A stretch of 29,079 bases of DNA from JAABRU01 sp050180235. GTDB taxonomy: Bacteria; Desulfobacterota; Desulfobacteria; Desulfobacterales; Desulfococcaceae. Positions 14,943 to 25,600 of this stretch are shown one piece after another. Within the stretch, counting starts at the first letter, position 1. The number at the start of each line of letters is the position of its first letter. Made by a program: the position numbers and the translations under genes. Location: assembly GCA_050180235.1 (NCBI GenBank), contig JBFXEJ010000085.1, positions 1-29,079 of the forward strand. Reading direction: 5' to 3'. The notes under the pieces were generated by a model. That model was not told the origin of the DNA. It saw only the letters and a program-made list of their open reading frames with translations, and made no database searches.

Positions 14943-17900
14943 ATGAAAACAGCAGCAAGAAGAAGTTACGCACTGGTGAGTTTTGTTTCCTGTGTTCTCT
15001 TCCTGATTTCCCTTCCCCTGTCCGCTTTTTCCCAGGAGGAATACGTCTTTGAACGCATGTGGCCATCCCTGCCGCAGCCCTGGTATTTTCGTTATCCTAA
15101 AGGAGTATCCGTTGACAAATCCGGAAATGTCTATGTGGCCGATACCGATCATCACTGCATCCAGAAATTCAGCCCGGACGGAACCTTTATCACTAAATGG
15201 GGGGGTGAAGGTTCCGGGGACGGGCAGTTCGATCGTCCATATGGAATAAGCGCAGATCAAAGCGGAAATGTTTATGTGGCAGATACATACAACCACCGCA
15301 TTCAGAAATTCAGCCCGGACGGTACCTTCATCACAAAATGGGGGAGTTATGGTTCCGGGGACGGGCAGTTCGTTAGTCCATATGGAATAAGCGCAGACCA
15401 AAGCGGAAATGTTTATGTGGCCGATGAATATAATAACCGCATTCAGAAATTCAGTTCGGAAGGTACCTTCATCGAAAAATGGGGGAGTTATGGTTACGGG
15501 GACGGGCAGTTTAAGTCTCCATACGGGATATGCACAGACTTAGGCGGAAATGTGTATGTGGCCGATACAGAGAATGACCGCATTCAGAAATTCAGTCCGG
15601 AGGGCACCTTCATCACAAAATGGGGGAGTGAAGGTTCCGGGTACGGGCGGTTCCGAAATCCTCAAGGGATATGCACAGACTTAGGCGGAAATGTTTATGT
15701 GGCCGATACAGAGAATAACCGCATTCAGAAATTCAGTTCGGAAGGTACCTTCATCACAGCGTGGGGGAGTCAAGGGGACGGGTACGGGGACAGGCAGTTC
15801 AAAAATCCTCGAGGGATATGCACAGACTTAGGCGGAAATGTTTATGTGGCCGATACAGAGAATAACCGCATTCAGAAATTCAGCCAGTACGGAGATTTTC
15901 TTTCAAGTCTGGGAATCCCAGGATCCGGGGACGGACAGTTCAATACACCGGCCGGAATATGCGAAGACCAAAACGGAAATTTCTATGTGGCCGATGAATT
16001 TAACAACCGCATCCAGAAAATCGGCCCGGACGGCACTTTTATCGCAAAATGGGGGGGTAAAGGGGACGGGGACGGGCAGTTTTATTACCCGGCCGATGTA
16101 ACCATAGATTCAGGCGGAAGTGTCTATGTAGTGGATAAAGTTAACCACCGCATTCAGAAATTTAGTCCGGACGGTACCTTTATCACAAAATGGGGGAGTT
16201 ATGGTTCAGGGGACGGACAGTTTCTTTTTCCTGACGGAATATGTGCAGCCCCGGACGGAAATATTTATGTGGCTGATACAAATAATAACCGCATTCAGAA
16301 ATTCAGTCCGGAGGGCACCTTTATCACAAAATGGGATTGGGGTTACACTTATGATCTTAATCATCCGAGAAGAATATGCGCAGACCCGATCGGAAATATT
16401 TATGTAGTGAATTCAGAACGCTATCACATCGTTAAATTCAGTCCGGACGGCACTCCTATTACAAAATGGGGGAGTTATGGTTCCGGGGACGGGCAGTTCG
16501 TTAGTCCATATGGAATAAGCGCAGACCTAAGCGGAAATTTGTATGTGTCGGATTATTCTAACCCGCGCATCCAGAAATTTGATCCGAATGGAAATTTCAT
16601 TACAAAATTTGGGAAATTCGGTTCAGATCTGGGCTTATTCTATAAACCAAAGGGATTATGTATAAGTTCAACCGGCAGTGTATATGTGGTAGACAGGAAT
16701 AACAGCCGGATTCAGGTTTTCAAACCCGCTGATCCGCCGGCAAGAAAAAACAAAGCCATTATCGTGGCAGGCGGCGGTCCCTATCCCGGCAACAACCTCT
16801 GGGATGCCACCCGCATGTGCGCCAATTTTGCATACCGTGCCCTGACCTACCAGGGATACACCAAAGACACGATTTATTACATTTCCCATGACTACAACAA
16901 ACTGGATCTGGACAGCAACGGCATTATGGATGATGTGGATGCCGACGCCGCAAATGCGGCTCTGGAATATGCGGTGAAAACATGGGCTGCGGATGCGGAG
17001 GATCTGTTCATTTACATGGTGGATCACGGCGGAAACCGCACCTTCCGGATGCGGGAGTTTGAGCTTCTGAATGCCTCTGATCTGGATTCGTGGCTGGATG
17101 ATCTGCAGGCCGTCATTCCCGGAAAGGTTGTTCTGCTGTATGATGCCTGCCGTTCCGGAAGTTTTCTTTCACAGCTCACACCGCCTGCGGGAAAGGAAAG
17201 AATTACTGCCTCAAGTTCCGGGCCGGATCAGAATTCTGTTTTTGCCTTTGGCGGATCAGTCTCGTTTTCATTCATCTTCTGGGGCCACATGTTTAACGGT
17301 GAAAGTTTTTACACATCCTATGTCCGGGCCTCACAGGCAATGGCAATGTCCTGGTCACAGACTGCCCTGATTGACGCGAACGGCAACGGAACAGAAAATG
17401 AAACAGAGGATATAAATTTTGCACAGACCGTGAAAGTCGGCAACGAAACCCTTTCAGCCGGGGATCTTCCCGCGATTCAGAGTGTGTCTCCGCCTCAGAC
17501 GCTTGAGGGGGAAACCTCGGCCCTGCTGTACGCGGAAAATGTCATTGATGCAGACGGCATCAGTCATGTGTGGGCTGTCATCACGCCTCCGGATTATTCT
17601 TCCGGATCGTCCGAAAACCCTGTCAGCGACCTTCCGGTATGCGATCTGCTTCCCGCAGGAAACAGCCGGTATGAGGCCGTGTGCAAAGGGTTCACCGCTA
17701 TGGGAACCTACAATATAGCGGTATACGCCAGAGACGGACTGAGTGTCATGGGTCTGCCGAAACAGACCGAAGTGATTCAGGCAAAGGGAATTGTCAAAGG
17801 CGACATAGACGGCATTGACAGTCTGATGACTCTTGCGGATGCAGTTATTGCCCTGAAAGTGCTGGCAGGCGCGGACACATCCGGACTTATCCGCTCTGAT

Positions 17901-17990
17901 TATGCCGCATCAGAGGTTGATGTCAACGGTGATAATGCCGTGGGAATGGAGGAAGCGGTTTACATTCTCCGCAAAGTGGCGGGCTTGTAA
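14943..17990 (+). CDS. Secreted NHL-propeller / C13-like peptidase / dockerin-like protein, copy 3
   Basis: 1015 residues; start set by AAAAGGAGGC. Signal peptide about 1-30, then QEEYVFERMWPSLPQPWYF. Twelve NHL repeats lie at about 50-595. Repeats 4-6 are almost identical in DNA (units starting GGGATATGCACAGACTTAGG at 15526, 15666 and 15813), so they arose by recent internal duplication. Repeat 10 is divergent (VVNSERYHIVKF). The C13-like domain begins near 601, with H695 (VDHGGNRTF) and C736 (YDACRSGSF). Ca-type loops DLDSNGIMDDVD and DANGNGTENETED are kept. The dockerin-like module occupies about 950-1015 and carries E for K in AASEVDVNGD. Same expected role as its neighbours. Confidence 0.82.
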   Translation: MKTAARRSYALVSFVSCVLFLISLPLSAFSQEEYVFERMWPSLPQPWYFRYPKGVSVDKSGNVYVADTDHHCIQKFSPDGTFITKWGGEGSGDGQFDRPYGISADQSGNVYVADTYNHRIQKFSPDGTFITKWGSYGSGDGQFVSPYGISADQSGNVYVADEYNNRIQKFSSEGTFIEKWGSYGYGDGQFKSPYGICTDLGGNVYVADTENDRIQKFSPEGTFITKWGSEGSGYGRFRNPQGICTDLGGNVYVADTENNRIQKFSSEGTFITAWGSQGDGYGDRQFKNPRGICTDLGGNVYVADTENNRIQKFSQYGDFLSSLGIPGSGDGQFNTPAGICEDQNGNFYVADEFNNRIQKIGPDGTFIAKWGGKGDGDGQFYYPADVTIDSGGSVYVVDKVNHRIQKFSPDGTFITKWGSYGSGDGQFLFPDGICAAPDGNIYVADTNNNRIQKFSPEGTFITKWDWGYTYDLNHPRRICADPIGNIYVVNSERYHIVKFSPDGTPITKWGSYGSGDGQFVSPYGISADLSGNLYVSDYSNPRIQKFDPNGNFITKFGKFGSDLGLFYKPKGLCISSTGSVYVVDRNNSRIQVFKPADPPARKNKAIIVAGGGPYPGNNLWDATRMCANFAYRALTYQGYTKDTIYYISHDYNKLDLDSNGIMDDVDADAANAALEYAVKTWAADAEDLFIYMVDHGGNRTFRMREFELLNASDLDSWLDDLQAVIPGKVVLLYDACRSGSFLSQLTPPAGKERITASSSGPDQNSVFAFGGSVSFSFIFWGHMFNGESFYTSYVRASQAMAMSWSQTALIDANGNGTENETEDINFAQTVKVGNETLSAGDLPAIQSVSPPQTLEGETSALLYAENVIDADGISHVWAVITPPDYSSGSSENPVSDLPVCDLLPAGNSRYEAVCKGFTAMGTYNIAVYARDGLSVMGLPKQTEVIQAKGIVKGDIDGIDSLMTLADAVIALKVLAGADTSGLIRSDYAASEVDVNGDNAVGMEEAVYILRKVAGL

Positions 17991-18116
17991 GATTGCAGTG
18001 TTGCAAAAGCGGAGCGCTGCCCGCCATTTTTTCTGCCGGTGAATAACCTGCGGATTCATCCGCAGGCTGTTTCCTGAAAATCCGTATTCATACAAAAAAA
18101 CCAAAAGGAGGCTTTT
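17991..18116 (+). repeat. Spacer repeat, copy 3
   Basis: 126 bases matching copies 1 and 2 except for a base change (CATAC for CAGAC), one extra A in the A-run, and GGCTTTT for GGCATTT by the start codon. The hairpin is at 18047-18066. Confidence 0.85.
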
Positions 18117-21100
18117 ATGAAGACAGTATCAAGAAAAAGAAGTTATGCTTTGGCAATGTCTGTTTCCTGTGTTCTCTTCCTGATTTCCCTTCCCGTATCC
18201 GCTTTTTCCCAGGAAGAATACGTTTTTGAGCGCATGTGGCCCACTTTGCAGCAACCCTGGTATTTCAATGATCCAAGAGGCTTGGCCGTTGACAGCACCG
18301 GCAGCATTTATGTGCTTGAATTTGGAAACAATTGGGTTCAGAAATTTACATCAGAAGGAGAATTCATAGACAAATTTGGCGGTTATGGAAGTGGCCCCGG
18401 ACAGTTCAACAGTCCGGCAGACATTGCAACAGATGAAAACAACAATGTCTATGTGCTTGAATGGGGCGGAAACCGGGTTCAGAAATTCAGTTCCACCGGA
18501 GAGTTTCTGATGCAATGGGGCGGATATGTTACGGAATGGGGAGGATTTTCTTATCCCACCGGTATTGCAGTCGGCAAAAACGGTTTTGTCTATGTTGCCA
18601 ATACCAAAAGCAACCAGATAGTGAAATTCACTTTGGACGGCGTTTATGTCCAGAAATGGGGAAGTTTGGGAACAGGCGACTCACAGTTTGACGAACCTTC
18701 AGGCATTGAAGTTGACAGCAGCGGCTTTGTTTATGTTGCGGATAATGAGAATCATCGCATTCAGAAATTCACATCTGACGGAGAGTTTGTCCGCAAATGG
18801 GGAAACAATGGCTCCGGGGTTGGAGAATTTGACTTCCCCTATGGCATTTCTATTGACGCCTTCGGCAATGTGTATGTAACTGACCAGCAGAACAACAGAA
18901 TTCAGAAATTCACATCAGACGGGGCATTTATTTCTGCATGGGGAGACAGCGGCAGTGACAATGGAGACTTTCTTTCTCCCAGGGGCATAGCTGTTGACAG
19001 CGCTGGCTTTGTATATACAGGTGAGCGGTATAATAACCGGATTCAGAAATTCACATCAGACGGTGCATTTGCTGCTGTATGGCAGAGCAGCGGGACCGCA
19101 AACGGATCTTTTTCTTCTCCTTATGCAGTGGCCGTGGATCACAATGGGGACATATATGCTGCCGATACCTTAAACGACCGCATCCAGAAATTCACAAAAG
19201 AGGGAAACTTCCTGTGGAAAATTGACACAAATCTGAAAGAACCTTACGGCATAGCCGTTGACAGTAAAAATCAGGTCTATGTAACCGGCAGATACAACCA
19301 CAGTGTTCAGGTTTTCACACCAAACGGTCAGTTTCTGAAAGAATGGGGTAGTTATGGTAGCGAACCAGAAAAATTTGCCTATCCCTTTGGCATTGCCATT
19401 GACAGCAATGATTTTGTGTATGTTGTGGATCAGAACAATTTCAGAATTCAGAAATTTGCCTCTGATGGAACCTATGTCACCCATTGGGGACAGCAGGGCA
19501 GCACTGACGGCTCATTTCAGGACCCTTACGGTATAACAGTTGGCAGTGACGGCAATGTGTATGTGGCAGATACAAGCAACAACAGGATTCAGAAGTTTGC
19601 TCCGGACGGAACATTCCTCATGGCTGTTGGGAGCAGTTCCGGGTTAAAAAATCCCACCGGAGTTGCTGTAAACAATGATGGACTGATTTATGTGACGGAC
19701 AGGGATAATCATCGCATCCCGGTCTTTAACCCTGACGGAGCGCAGATACAGACATGGGGTGAAAAAGGACAGGATCCGGGAACGTTTTTTTCCCCTGCTT
19801 CCCTGGCTTTTGATTCAGATGGGCGGATATTTGTCTGTGAAGCCGGAAACAACAGGATTCAGGTTTTCAAAACAGCGACGGCTCCGCCAGTAAAAAAATC
19901 CAAATCCATTATCGTGGCAGGCGGGGGGCCTTATCCGGGAAACAATCTCTGGAATGCCACACAGATGTGCGCCAATTTCGCGTACCGTGCCTTGTTATAT
20001 CAGGGCTACACCAAAGACACTCTTTATTACATTTCCCATGATTACAACAGGCTTGATCTGGATGGCAACGGCCTTATGGATGATGTGGATGCGGATGCCG
20101 CGAATGCAAATCTGGAATCTGCAATCAAAACATGGGCCGCTGATGCGCAGGATCTGTTCATTTACATGGTGGATCACGGCGGAGATGGAACCTTCCGGAT
20201 GCGGGAGTTTCAACTGCTGAATGCCACTGATCTGGATTCGTGGATGGACAGTGTTCAGGCTGTAATCCCCGGAAAGGTCGTTCTGCTTTATGATGCCTGC
20301 CGTTCGGGAAGTTTTTTGCCGCAACTGACGCCACCTGCAGGAAAAGAAAGAATAATTGTTGCGAGTTCCGGGCCGGATCAGGCATCTGTTTTTGCATCCG
20401 GAGGCACAGTATCCTTTTCATTCCTTTTCTGGTCACACATTTTCAACGGCGAAAGTTTTTACACATCCTTTGTCCGGGCATCCCAGGCAATGGAACTGAC
20501 CGGGCTGCAGATTTCCCATATTGATGCGGACGGAAACGGAATCGGCAATGAAACTGAGGATATAAATCTTGCACAGATTTTGAAAATCGGCAATGAAACC
20601 CTTTCAGCCAGCGATCTGCCTTCCATTCAGAGCGCGTCACCGCCCCAGACACTTGTTGACGGGGAAACATCAGCCCGGCTTTATGCGGAAAATATCACAG
20701 ATGCAGATGGCATCAGCCGGGTATGGGCTGTGATTGTTCCACCGGGGTCAGACACGCTTTCTCCCGGCACACCTGTCACTGAACTTCCCCAGGTCAGCCT
20801 GAAAGATTATGAGAATTGCGGGGTTTATGAGGAAAACTACACGGGATTCACGCAGAACGGGACATACAATATTCTCATTTATGCCAAAGATCTTAGAGAT
20901 ATGCAGTCTCTGCCAATACGTACCACAGTGATCCAGAACAATGCCAGAATCATGGGCGACATCAGCGGCACTGACAATCTTACCCTTGCGGATGTGGTCA
21001 TTGCCCTGAAAGTGCTGGCAGGCGCGGACACATCCGGCCTTATCCGCGCTGATTATGCCGCATCAAAGGTTGATGTGAACGGCGATGATACAGTGGGAAT

Positions 21101-21143
21101 GGAGGAAGCGGTTTATATTCTTCGGAAGGTTGCAGGATTGTAA
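18117..21143 (+). CDS. Secreted NHL-propeller / C13-like peptidase / dockerin-like protein, copy 4 (divergent)
   Basis: 1008 residues, starting MKTVSRKRSYAL as in copy 2 after AAAAGGAGGC. Twelve NHL repeats at about 48-585 are clearly more diverged than in copies 2 and 3, with KFTSDG linkers and atypical blades (YVLEFGNNWVQKF, YVTGRYNHSVQVF). The C13-like domain starts near residue 592, with dyad H687 (VDHGGDGTF) and C728 (YDACRSGSF). The Ig-like region differs from copies 1-3 (PPGSDTLSPGTPVTELPQVS) while the peptidase core and the dockerin-like tail (about 945-1008, GDISGTDNLTLADVVIALKV) remain close. It is therefore an older paralogue or a mosaic: conserved ends with a divergent middle. It shares the same spacer upstream but a different, unrelated hairpin downstream. 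Confidence 0.82.
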   Translation: MKTVSRKRSYALAMSVSCVLFLISLPVSAFSQEEYVFERMWPTLQQPWYFNDPRGLAVDSTGSIYVLEFGNNWVQKFTSEGEFIDKFGGYGSGPGQFNSPADIATDENNNVYVLEWGGNRVQKFSSTGEFLMQWGGYVTEWGGFSYPTGIAVGKNGFVYVANTKSNQIVKFTLDGVYVQKWGSLGTGDSQFDEPSGIEVDSSGFVYVADNENHRIQKFTSDGEFVRKWGNNGSGVGEFDFPYGISIDAFGNVYVTDQQNNRIQKFTSDGAFISAWGDSGSDNGDFLSPRGIAVDSAGFVYTGERYNNRIQKFTSDGAFAAVWQSSGTANGSFSSPYAVAVDHNGDIYAADTLNDRIQKFTKEGNFLWKIDTNLKEPYGIAVDSKNQVYVTGRYNHSVQVFTPNGQFLKEWGSYGSEPEKFAYPFGIAIDSNDFVYVVDQNNFRIQKFASDGTYVTHWGQQGSTDGSFQDPYGITVGSDGNVYVADTSNNRIQKFAPDGTFLMAVGSSSGLKNPTGVAVNNDGLIYVTDRDNHRIPVFNPDGAQIQTWGEKGQDPGTFFSPASLAFDSDGRIFVCEAGNNRIQVFKTATAPPVKKSKSIIVAGGGPYPGNNLWNATQMCANFAYRALLYQGYTKDTLYYISHDYNRLDLDGNGLMDDVDADAANANLESAIKTWAADAQDLFIYMVDHGGDGTFRMREFQLLNATDLDSWMDSVQAVIPGKVVLLYDACRSGSFLPQLTPPAGKERIIVASSGPDQASVFASGGTVSFSFLFWSHIFNGESFYTSFVRASQAMELTGLQISHIDADGNGIGNETEDINLAQILKIGNETLSASDLPSIQSASPPQTLVDGETSARLYAENITDADGISRVWAVIVPPGSDTLSPGTPVTELPQVSLKDYENCGVYEENYTGFTQNGTYNILIYAKDLRDMQSLPIRTTVIQNNARIMGDISGTDNLTLADVVIALKVLAGADTSGLIRADYAASKVDVNGDDTVGMEEAVYILRKVAGL

Positions 21144-21152
21144 TGAATCTCT

Positions 21153-21181
21153 CTCGTTCCCACGAGGAGCGTGGGAACGAG
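21153..21181. repeat. Dispersed palindrome CTCGTTCCCACG
   Basis: CTCGTTCCCACG (21153-21164) and CGTGGGAACGAG (21170-21181) are perfect inverted copies around AGGAG. This 'CGTTCCCACG...CGTGGGAACG' hairpin is a widespread intergenic repeat type in proteobacteria. It lies 9 bases after the stop of copy 4 and 23 before the next start; without a T run it is a poor terminator. Confidence 0.85.
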
Positions 21182-21204
21182 GATTTACTTCAAAGGAGGA
21201 CAAA

Positions 21205-22548
21205 ATGAAAACCAGACACCTTTTCCGTATCAGCTTATCAGAATATCAGACCTTTTATATACCGGGAACAATGCTTATATTTTTCGTTATATTCATCCTT
21301 TTTCCCGCAACCGCCCTGTGCATTCCCCCGGCAAATGACAATTTTGCAGATGCAATAACGCTGACAGGGCTTTCCGGCCAGATTTCCGGAGCAAACACAG
21401 AAGCTACAGGTGAAGAGGGCGAACCGAATCATGCAAATGTTTATGATTCTGTCAAAACTTCATCTGTATGGTACAAATGGGAGGCTCCTGCAAATGCAAC
21501 CGTTACCTTTCATACACACGGCAGTAATTTTGACACGATTATTGCGGTTTATACAGGTTCTGCCGTTGACAGTCTTACCGAAGTTGCAGCCAGTGATGAT
21601 GATGGAAAAACCAATGAACTGTTCAGCACAGTCACCTTTCAGGCCCAGTCCGGAATATTATACCGCATAGCCATAGACGGTTATCAGACAGAGACAGGGA
21701 ATTTTGTTCTGAACTGGATAGCGCCCTCTCCTGCACCGGATACAGATACATGGGAGAATGATGACAGTTTTGACAAAGCAAATGTCATTGTGATTGACAG
21801 CAAAGCTCCGCAGCGGCATTTTTTTCACGATGCGGATGATGAAGACTGGATCAGAATTTTTGCCGTGCCCCAGGAATCCGTATTACCGTATCAGATCAAA
21901 GTAAACAACCTGAGCACAGAGACCGATATTGTCATAGAGTTGTATGATACAGACGGCACAACATGGCTGAAAACAGCAAACTACTGGACTGCGGGACAGG
22001 GTGAAACCCTGACATGGAACTGTGAGCAGGAAGGTATCTATTACGTGAAAGTGTGGGATATGAATCACAAGTACGGGGAACAGACACCATACGATATCCG
22101 GGTATATCGTGAAATCGGTGATGAAGCGGCAGACATTGGGGGAATTGTAACAAATTCTCTCGGAATTCCCATTGAACATGCAAGGGTGAAAATAATTGGG
22201 GGAGCCTCTGCTGAAAGCAGAGAATACGGGAGATATGATATGAAGCAGCAACCAACGGATAACTGTATTCTTACTGCCGAAGCAGACGGATACCAGAGGG
22301 TTGAAAAAAATATAAAGGTGGAAGCAGGCAAAGTTTATCCACATGATATTATTATGTATCCAAATGGCATAACCCCCGGAGATATTAATAAGGACACTTC
22401 AGTAAGCCTTGCTGATGCAATTATGGCTTTGCAGATTACAGCAGGAATGACTACCCAGACTCCGGACAGACAGGCCAACGTAAACGAAAAGCATTTCATC
22501 GGGCTGGCAGAGGCAATATTTGCTTTGCGGAAAGCAGCCGGTTTATAA
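21205..22548 (+). CDS. Secreted PPC-like x2 / carboxypeptidase-regulatory-like / dockerin-like protein
   Basis: 447 residues from the ATG at 21205, which has AAAGGAGGA eight bases upstream; the frame opens earlier (21085) inside the preceding gene but without such a site. A hydrophobic export segment covers about 22-39. Residues 42-172 form a jelly-roll of the PPC-like type (PANDNFADAITLTG, SSVWYKWEAP, GSNFDTIIAVYTG, YRIAIDGY). Residues 180-302 form a second PPC-type domain (ENDDSFDKANVI, FHDADDEDWIRIFA, GIYYVKVWD). Residues 308-388 are a carboxypeptidase-regulatory-like beta-sandwich (IGGIVTNSLGIPIEHARVKI, ADGYQRVEK). A dockerin-like tail follows (391-447), whose second loop is degenerate (ANVNEKHFIGLAEAI). 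There is no peptidase domain. The C-terminal three modules match those of the next gene, so this may be an accessory or stripped-down version. Function beyond export is unknown. Confidence 0.8.
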   Translation: MKTRHLFRISLSEYQTFYIPGTMLIFFVIFILFPATALCIPPANDNFADAITLTGLSGQISGANTEATGEEGEPNHANVYDSVKTSSVWYKWEAPANATVTFHTHGSNFDTIIAVYTGSAVDSLTEVAASDDDGKTNELFSTVTFQAQSGILYRIAIDGYQTETGNFVLNWIAPSPAPDTDTWENDDSFDKANVIVIDSKAPQRHFFHDADDEDWIRIFAVPQESVLPYQIKVNNLSTETDIVIELYDTDGTTWLKTANYWTAGQGETLTWNCEQEGIYYVKVWDMNHKYGEQTPYDIRVYREIGDEAADIGGIVTNSLGIPIEHARVKIIGGASAESREYGRYDMKQQPTDNCILTAEADGYQRVEKNIKVEAGKVYPHDIIMYPNGITPGDINKDTSVSLADAIMALQITAGMTTQTPDRQANVNEKHFIGLAEAIFALRKAAGL

Positions 22549-22648
22549 TATTAACTGATGTTACGCCAGATCGTCATACTGGCTTTCTTCGGTATCACGG
22601 AGATATGCAAGGCGAGGTTTAATATAAATAAACAAAGGAGGGTTCAAA

Positions 22649-25600
22649 ATGAATTCAAAGTGTCACAAAACGGCCTGGGTTATGCTCTGGGTGCTTTTTT
22701 CGGTTCTGCCTGCCGCTCGGGCATTTGCGGGGCCGAAACTGGAGTCTGTTTCCAAAACACTTGGCGTTGTGGGTACGGATTTGCCGGTAGTCCTCACCGG
22801 CACAGAATTTAATGCCACAACAAAGGTTTCCATATTTCCGGATGTGGGCAATATCCGCAGGATCATCGGATCTTATTATACGCCCGGATATGCCACAGAT
22901 GTGGAGATAAGCGGCAATATGGCATATGTTACGGACAGTTCCGGCAGGTTGCAGATCATTGATGTAAGCAACCCTTCCAATCCCATGCTCATGGGAGAAG
23001 TGAAAACGCAGGGGACTGCCAGCGGAATTGCACTGAGCGGTTCCATGGTATATTTAATAGACGAAGTAGGATTGAAAATAATAAATGTGAGCAATCCTTA
23101 TAGTCCTGTTGTAACCGGAGGGATGGATATGGCATATGCAGGAGGAATTGCTGTATATGGATCAATAATCTATATTGTGGATAATGATAGTTTACTGATT
23201 ATCAACGTGAGCGATCCTGCCAATCCTAAGCTCATCGGAAGTTTGGGCTATGAAGATTCCGATTTGTTTTCGGTTGCAGTGAAAAACACAACGGTCTATA
23301 TAGCGGGAATATATTTTGGGGGAAGGAGAACTTATCCCGTTTTTAATGATTTGTATGTTGTAAATGTTCAGGATCCTGCTAACCCGGCAATTATCGGATC
23401 TGTTAACGAAACATGTGTAACCACGAATAAATGCCTACCACGAATCACAGTGGAAGGCACAAAAGCACATGTAACATGCGGAGGAAGTTTGCAAATAATA
23501 GATGTAAGCAATCCTACAACTCCTGAAATTATGGGTTCTGAAGATACTCTCACTTATTGCGTTTCCGGAGTTACAGTGGAAGGGACAACCGCGTATGTGG
23601 CTGATGCGAAAGGACTGCAGATTATAAATGTTGCTGTTCCCACAGCCCCGACAATAATCGGTTCTGTTGACATGCCGGGAGCCAATGATGTCACCGTGTC
23701 AGGCAATATTGCCTATGTGGCAACCGATGCAGGACTGAAGATAACAGATGTAAGCAATCCATCGCTTACCATTGCCCAGCCTGTTCAAATTACGCCTGTT
23801 GTTCTGAACAGCAGCACAAGCCTCTCTCTTACAGTTCCGGGGCCTGCAATCGCCGCTTCTTACACCCTTAGAGTTTCTGACAGCAGCACCTCTCATGATT
23901 TGCCCGGTGCAGTCACATTTGTGCCGCCGGATTCGGACAGTCTGTCTGCAAAGGCCATCATTGTTGCCGGAAAAGGCACGGGCACGGACAGCGTGTGGAC
24001 AGAAACCCGCATGGTAGCGGACTATGCCTATAAAATGCTAAAGATACAGGGATATACCGATGACAGAATCCGTTATCTTACCCCTGAAACATATGTGAGC
24101 GGAGTGAGCATCCTGCCCCCCACCCAGACCAATCTGCAAAACAGCATCACCCAGTGGGCTGCGGATGCATCCGGTCTGCTCCTCTATTTTGTGGGGCATG
24201 GAGGAGACGGATATTTCAGCATCAGTCCAACGGAAACACTTGAAGCCGAGGTTTTGAACACATGGCTGGATGAACTGCAGAACACCATCACCGGACCGGT
24301 AATCTTCATTTACGATGCCTGTGCATCAGGAAGTTTTCTTGCGCCCCTTACCGCCTCTTATCCGCTAAACCGTATTGTCATCACCAGCGGGGCTGATGAA
24401 TTCTCCTGGCTTATCGAGGATGGGTATAAATCATTTTCATATAAATTTTGGTCATTTATAAGCAACAATGCCAACCTGAACGAAGCATTTTTCAGAGCGC
24501 ATAATGAGATGAAAGTTTACCAGACCGCGAATCTTGATGCCAACGGCAACGGCAAATCTGATGAGCCGGATGACAAAACCCTGGCAGGTGAGATAGAGAT
24601 CGGCAGTGGACGAATTGTTGATACCCAGGTGTTGAAAATAAACAGGGTGTCTGTGGAAATTTTGAACGGAACCCCGTCCGGTCATATTAAGGTCAGCGGA
24701 ACATGGGAGCCCCTTGAAAGAATCTGGGCGGAAATCATCCCGCCTGATGATACGTCAAAGACCGACATCCGGGAACAGGACATTGTGTTCAACAATAATG
24801 ACATCTATCCGGCATATGAGGGTAATTATACGGATTTTACAAAACAGGGAACCTATACTGTCACCATCTATGCAAAGAATGCGGATACAACATTTTCCTC
24901 TGTACCCACAGGTGTGACCCAGACAGCAGGGACAGTGACATCGGTTCCGGACAGTTATGAAGAGGATGATACCTTTGCGCAGGCAAAGATCATTTCAATA
25001 AACGATGATGTCACACAAAAACACAGTTTTCATGATGCCGGGGATACAGACATGGTCAAATTTTACGGACTTGCCGGTCAGACCTATACAATCCGGGCGA
25101 TCAGGCTGAGCGCTGTCTGCAATGTGTTCCTCCAGCTTTACAACAGCGACAAAACCGGCATACTGGCTTATGCCGACAGCAGAAGTGAAGGCGGAGATGA
25201 ATCAATGGGATGGACTTGCACCACGAATGGCATCTATTATGTGAAAGCGGGAAATGCTGATCCCGGCATTTTCGGGGAAACCGTGACGTATGAACTTGAG
25301 ATTTATAAGCCCTCTCTTTCGGATGAAGGAGATATTCATGGTGAAATAAGGGATCCTTTTGGAAACCCCATTACAGGAGTGAGAATCAGCACCAACGGAG
25401 CCGGATCTGCTTTGAGCGAAAAAGACGGAACCTATGATATTTATGATCATCAGTCAGGGAATTTCCTCATTACTGCTCAGGCGGATGCATATCAGGATAA
25501 AACCGGCATTGCTGTGACAGTCGTGAAAGCCGGATCACATACTGTCAACATCACCATGTCCTTTGTGCCTGTGATTCCCGGAGACATTGACAACAGCACC

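Noticed and set aside
12200..16700. Regularly spaced DNA repeats resembling a CRISPR or satellite array
   Set aside because: The 130-150-base period is the codon pattern of NHL blades in an open frame, not short repeats with unique spacers.
21085..21204. Upstream ATG start for the PPC-dockerin protein
   Set aside because: It lies inside the preceding gene; the ATG at 21205 has a strong AAAGGAGGA site and begins a proper export signal.
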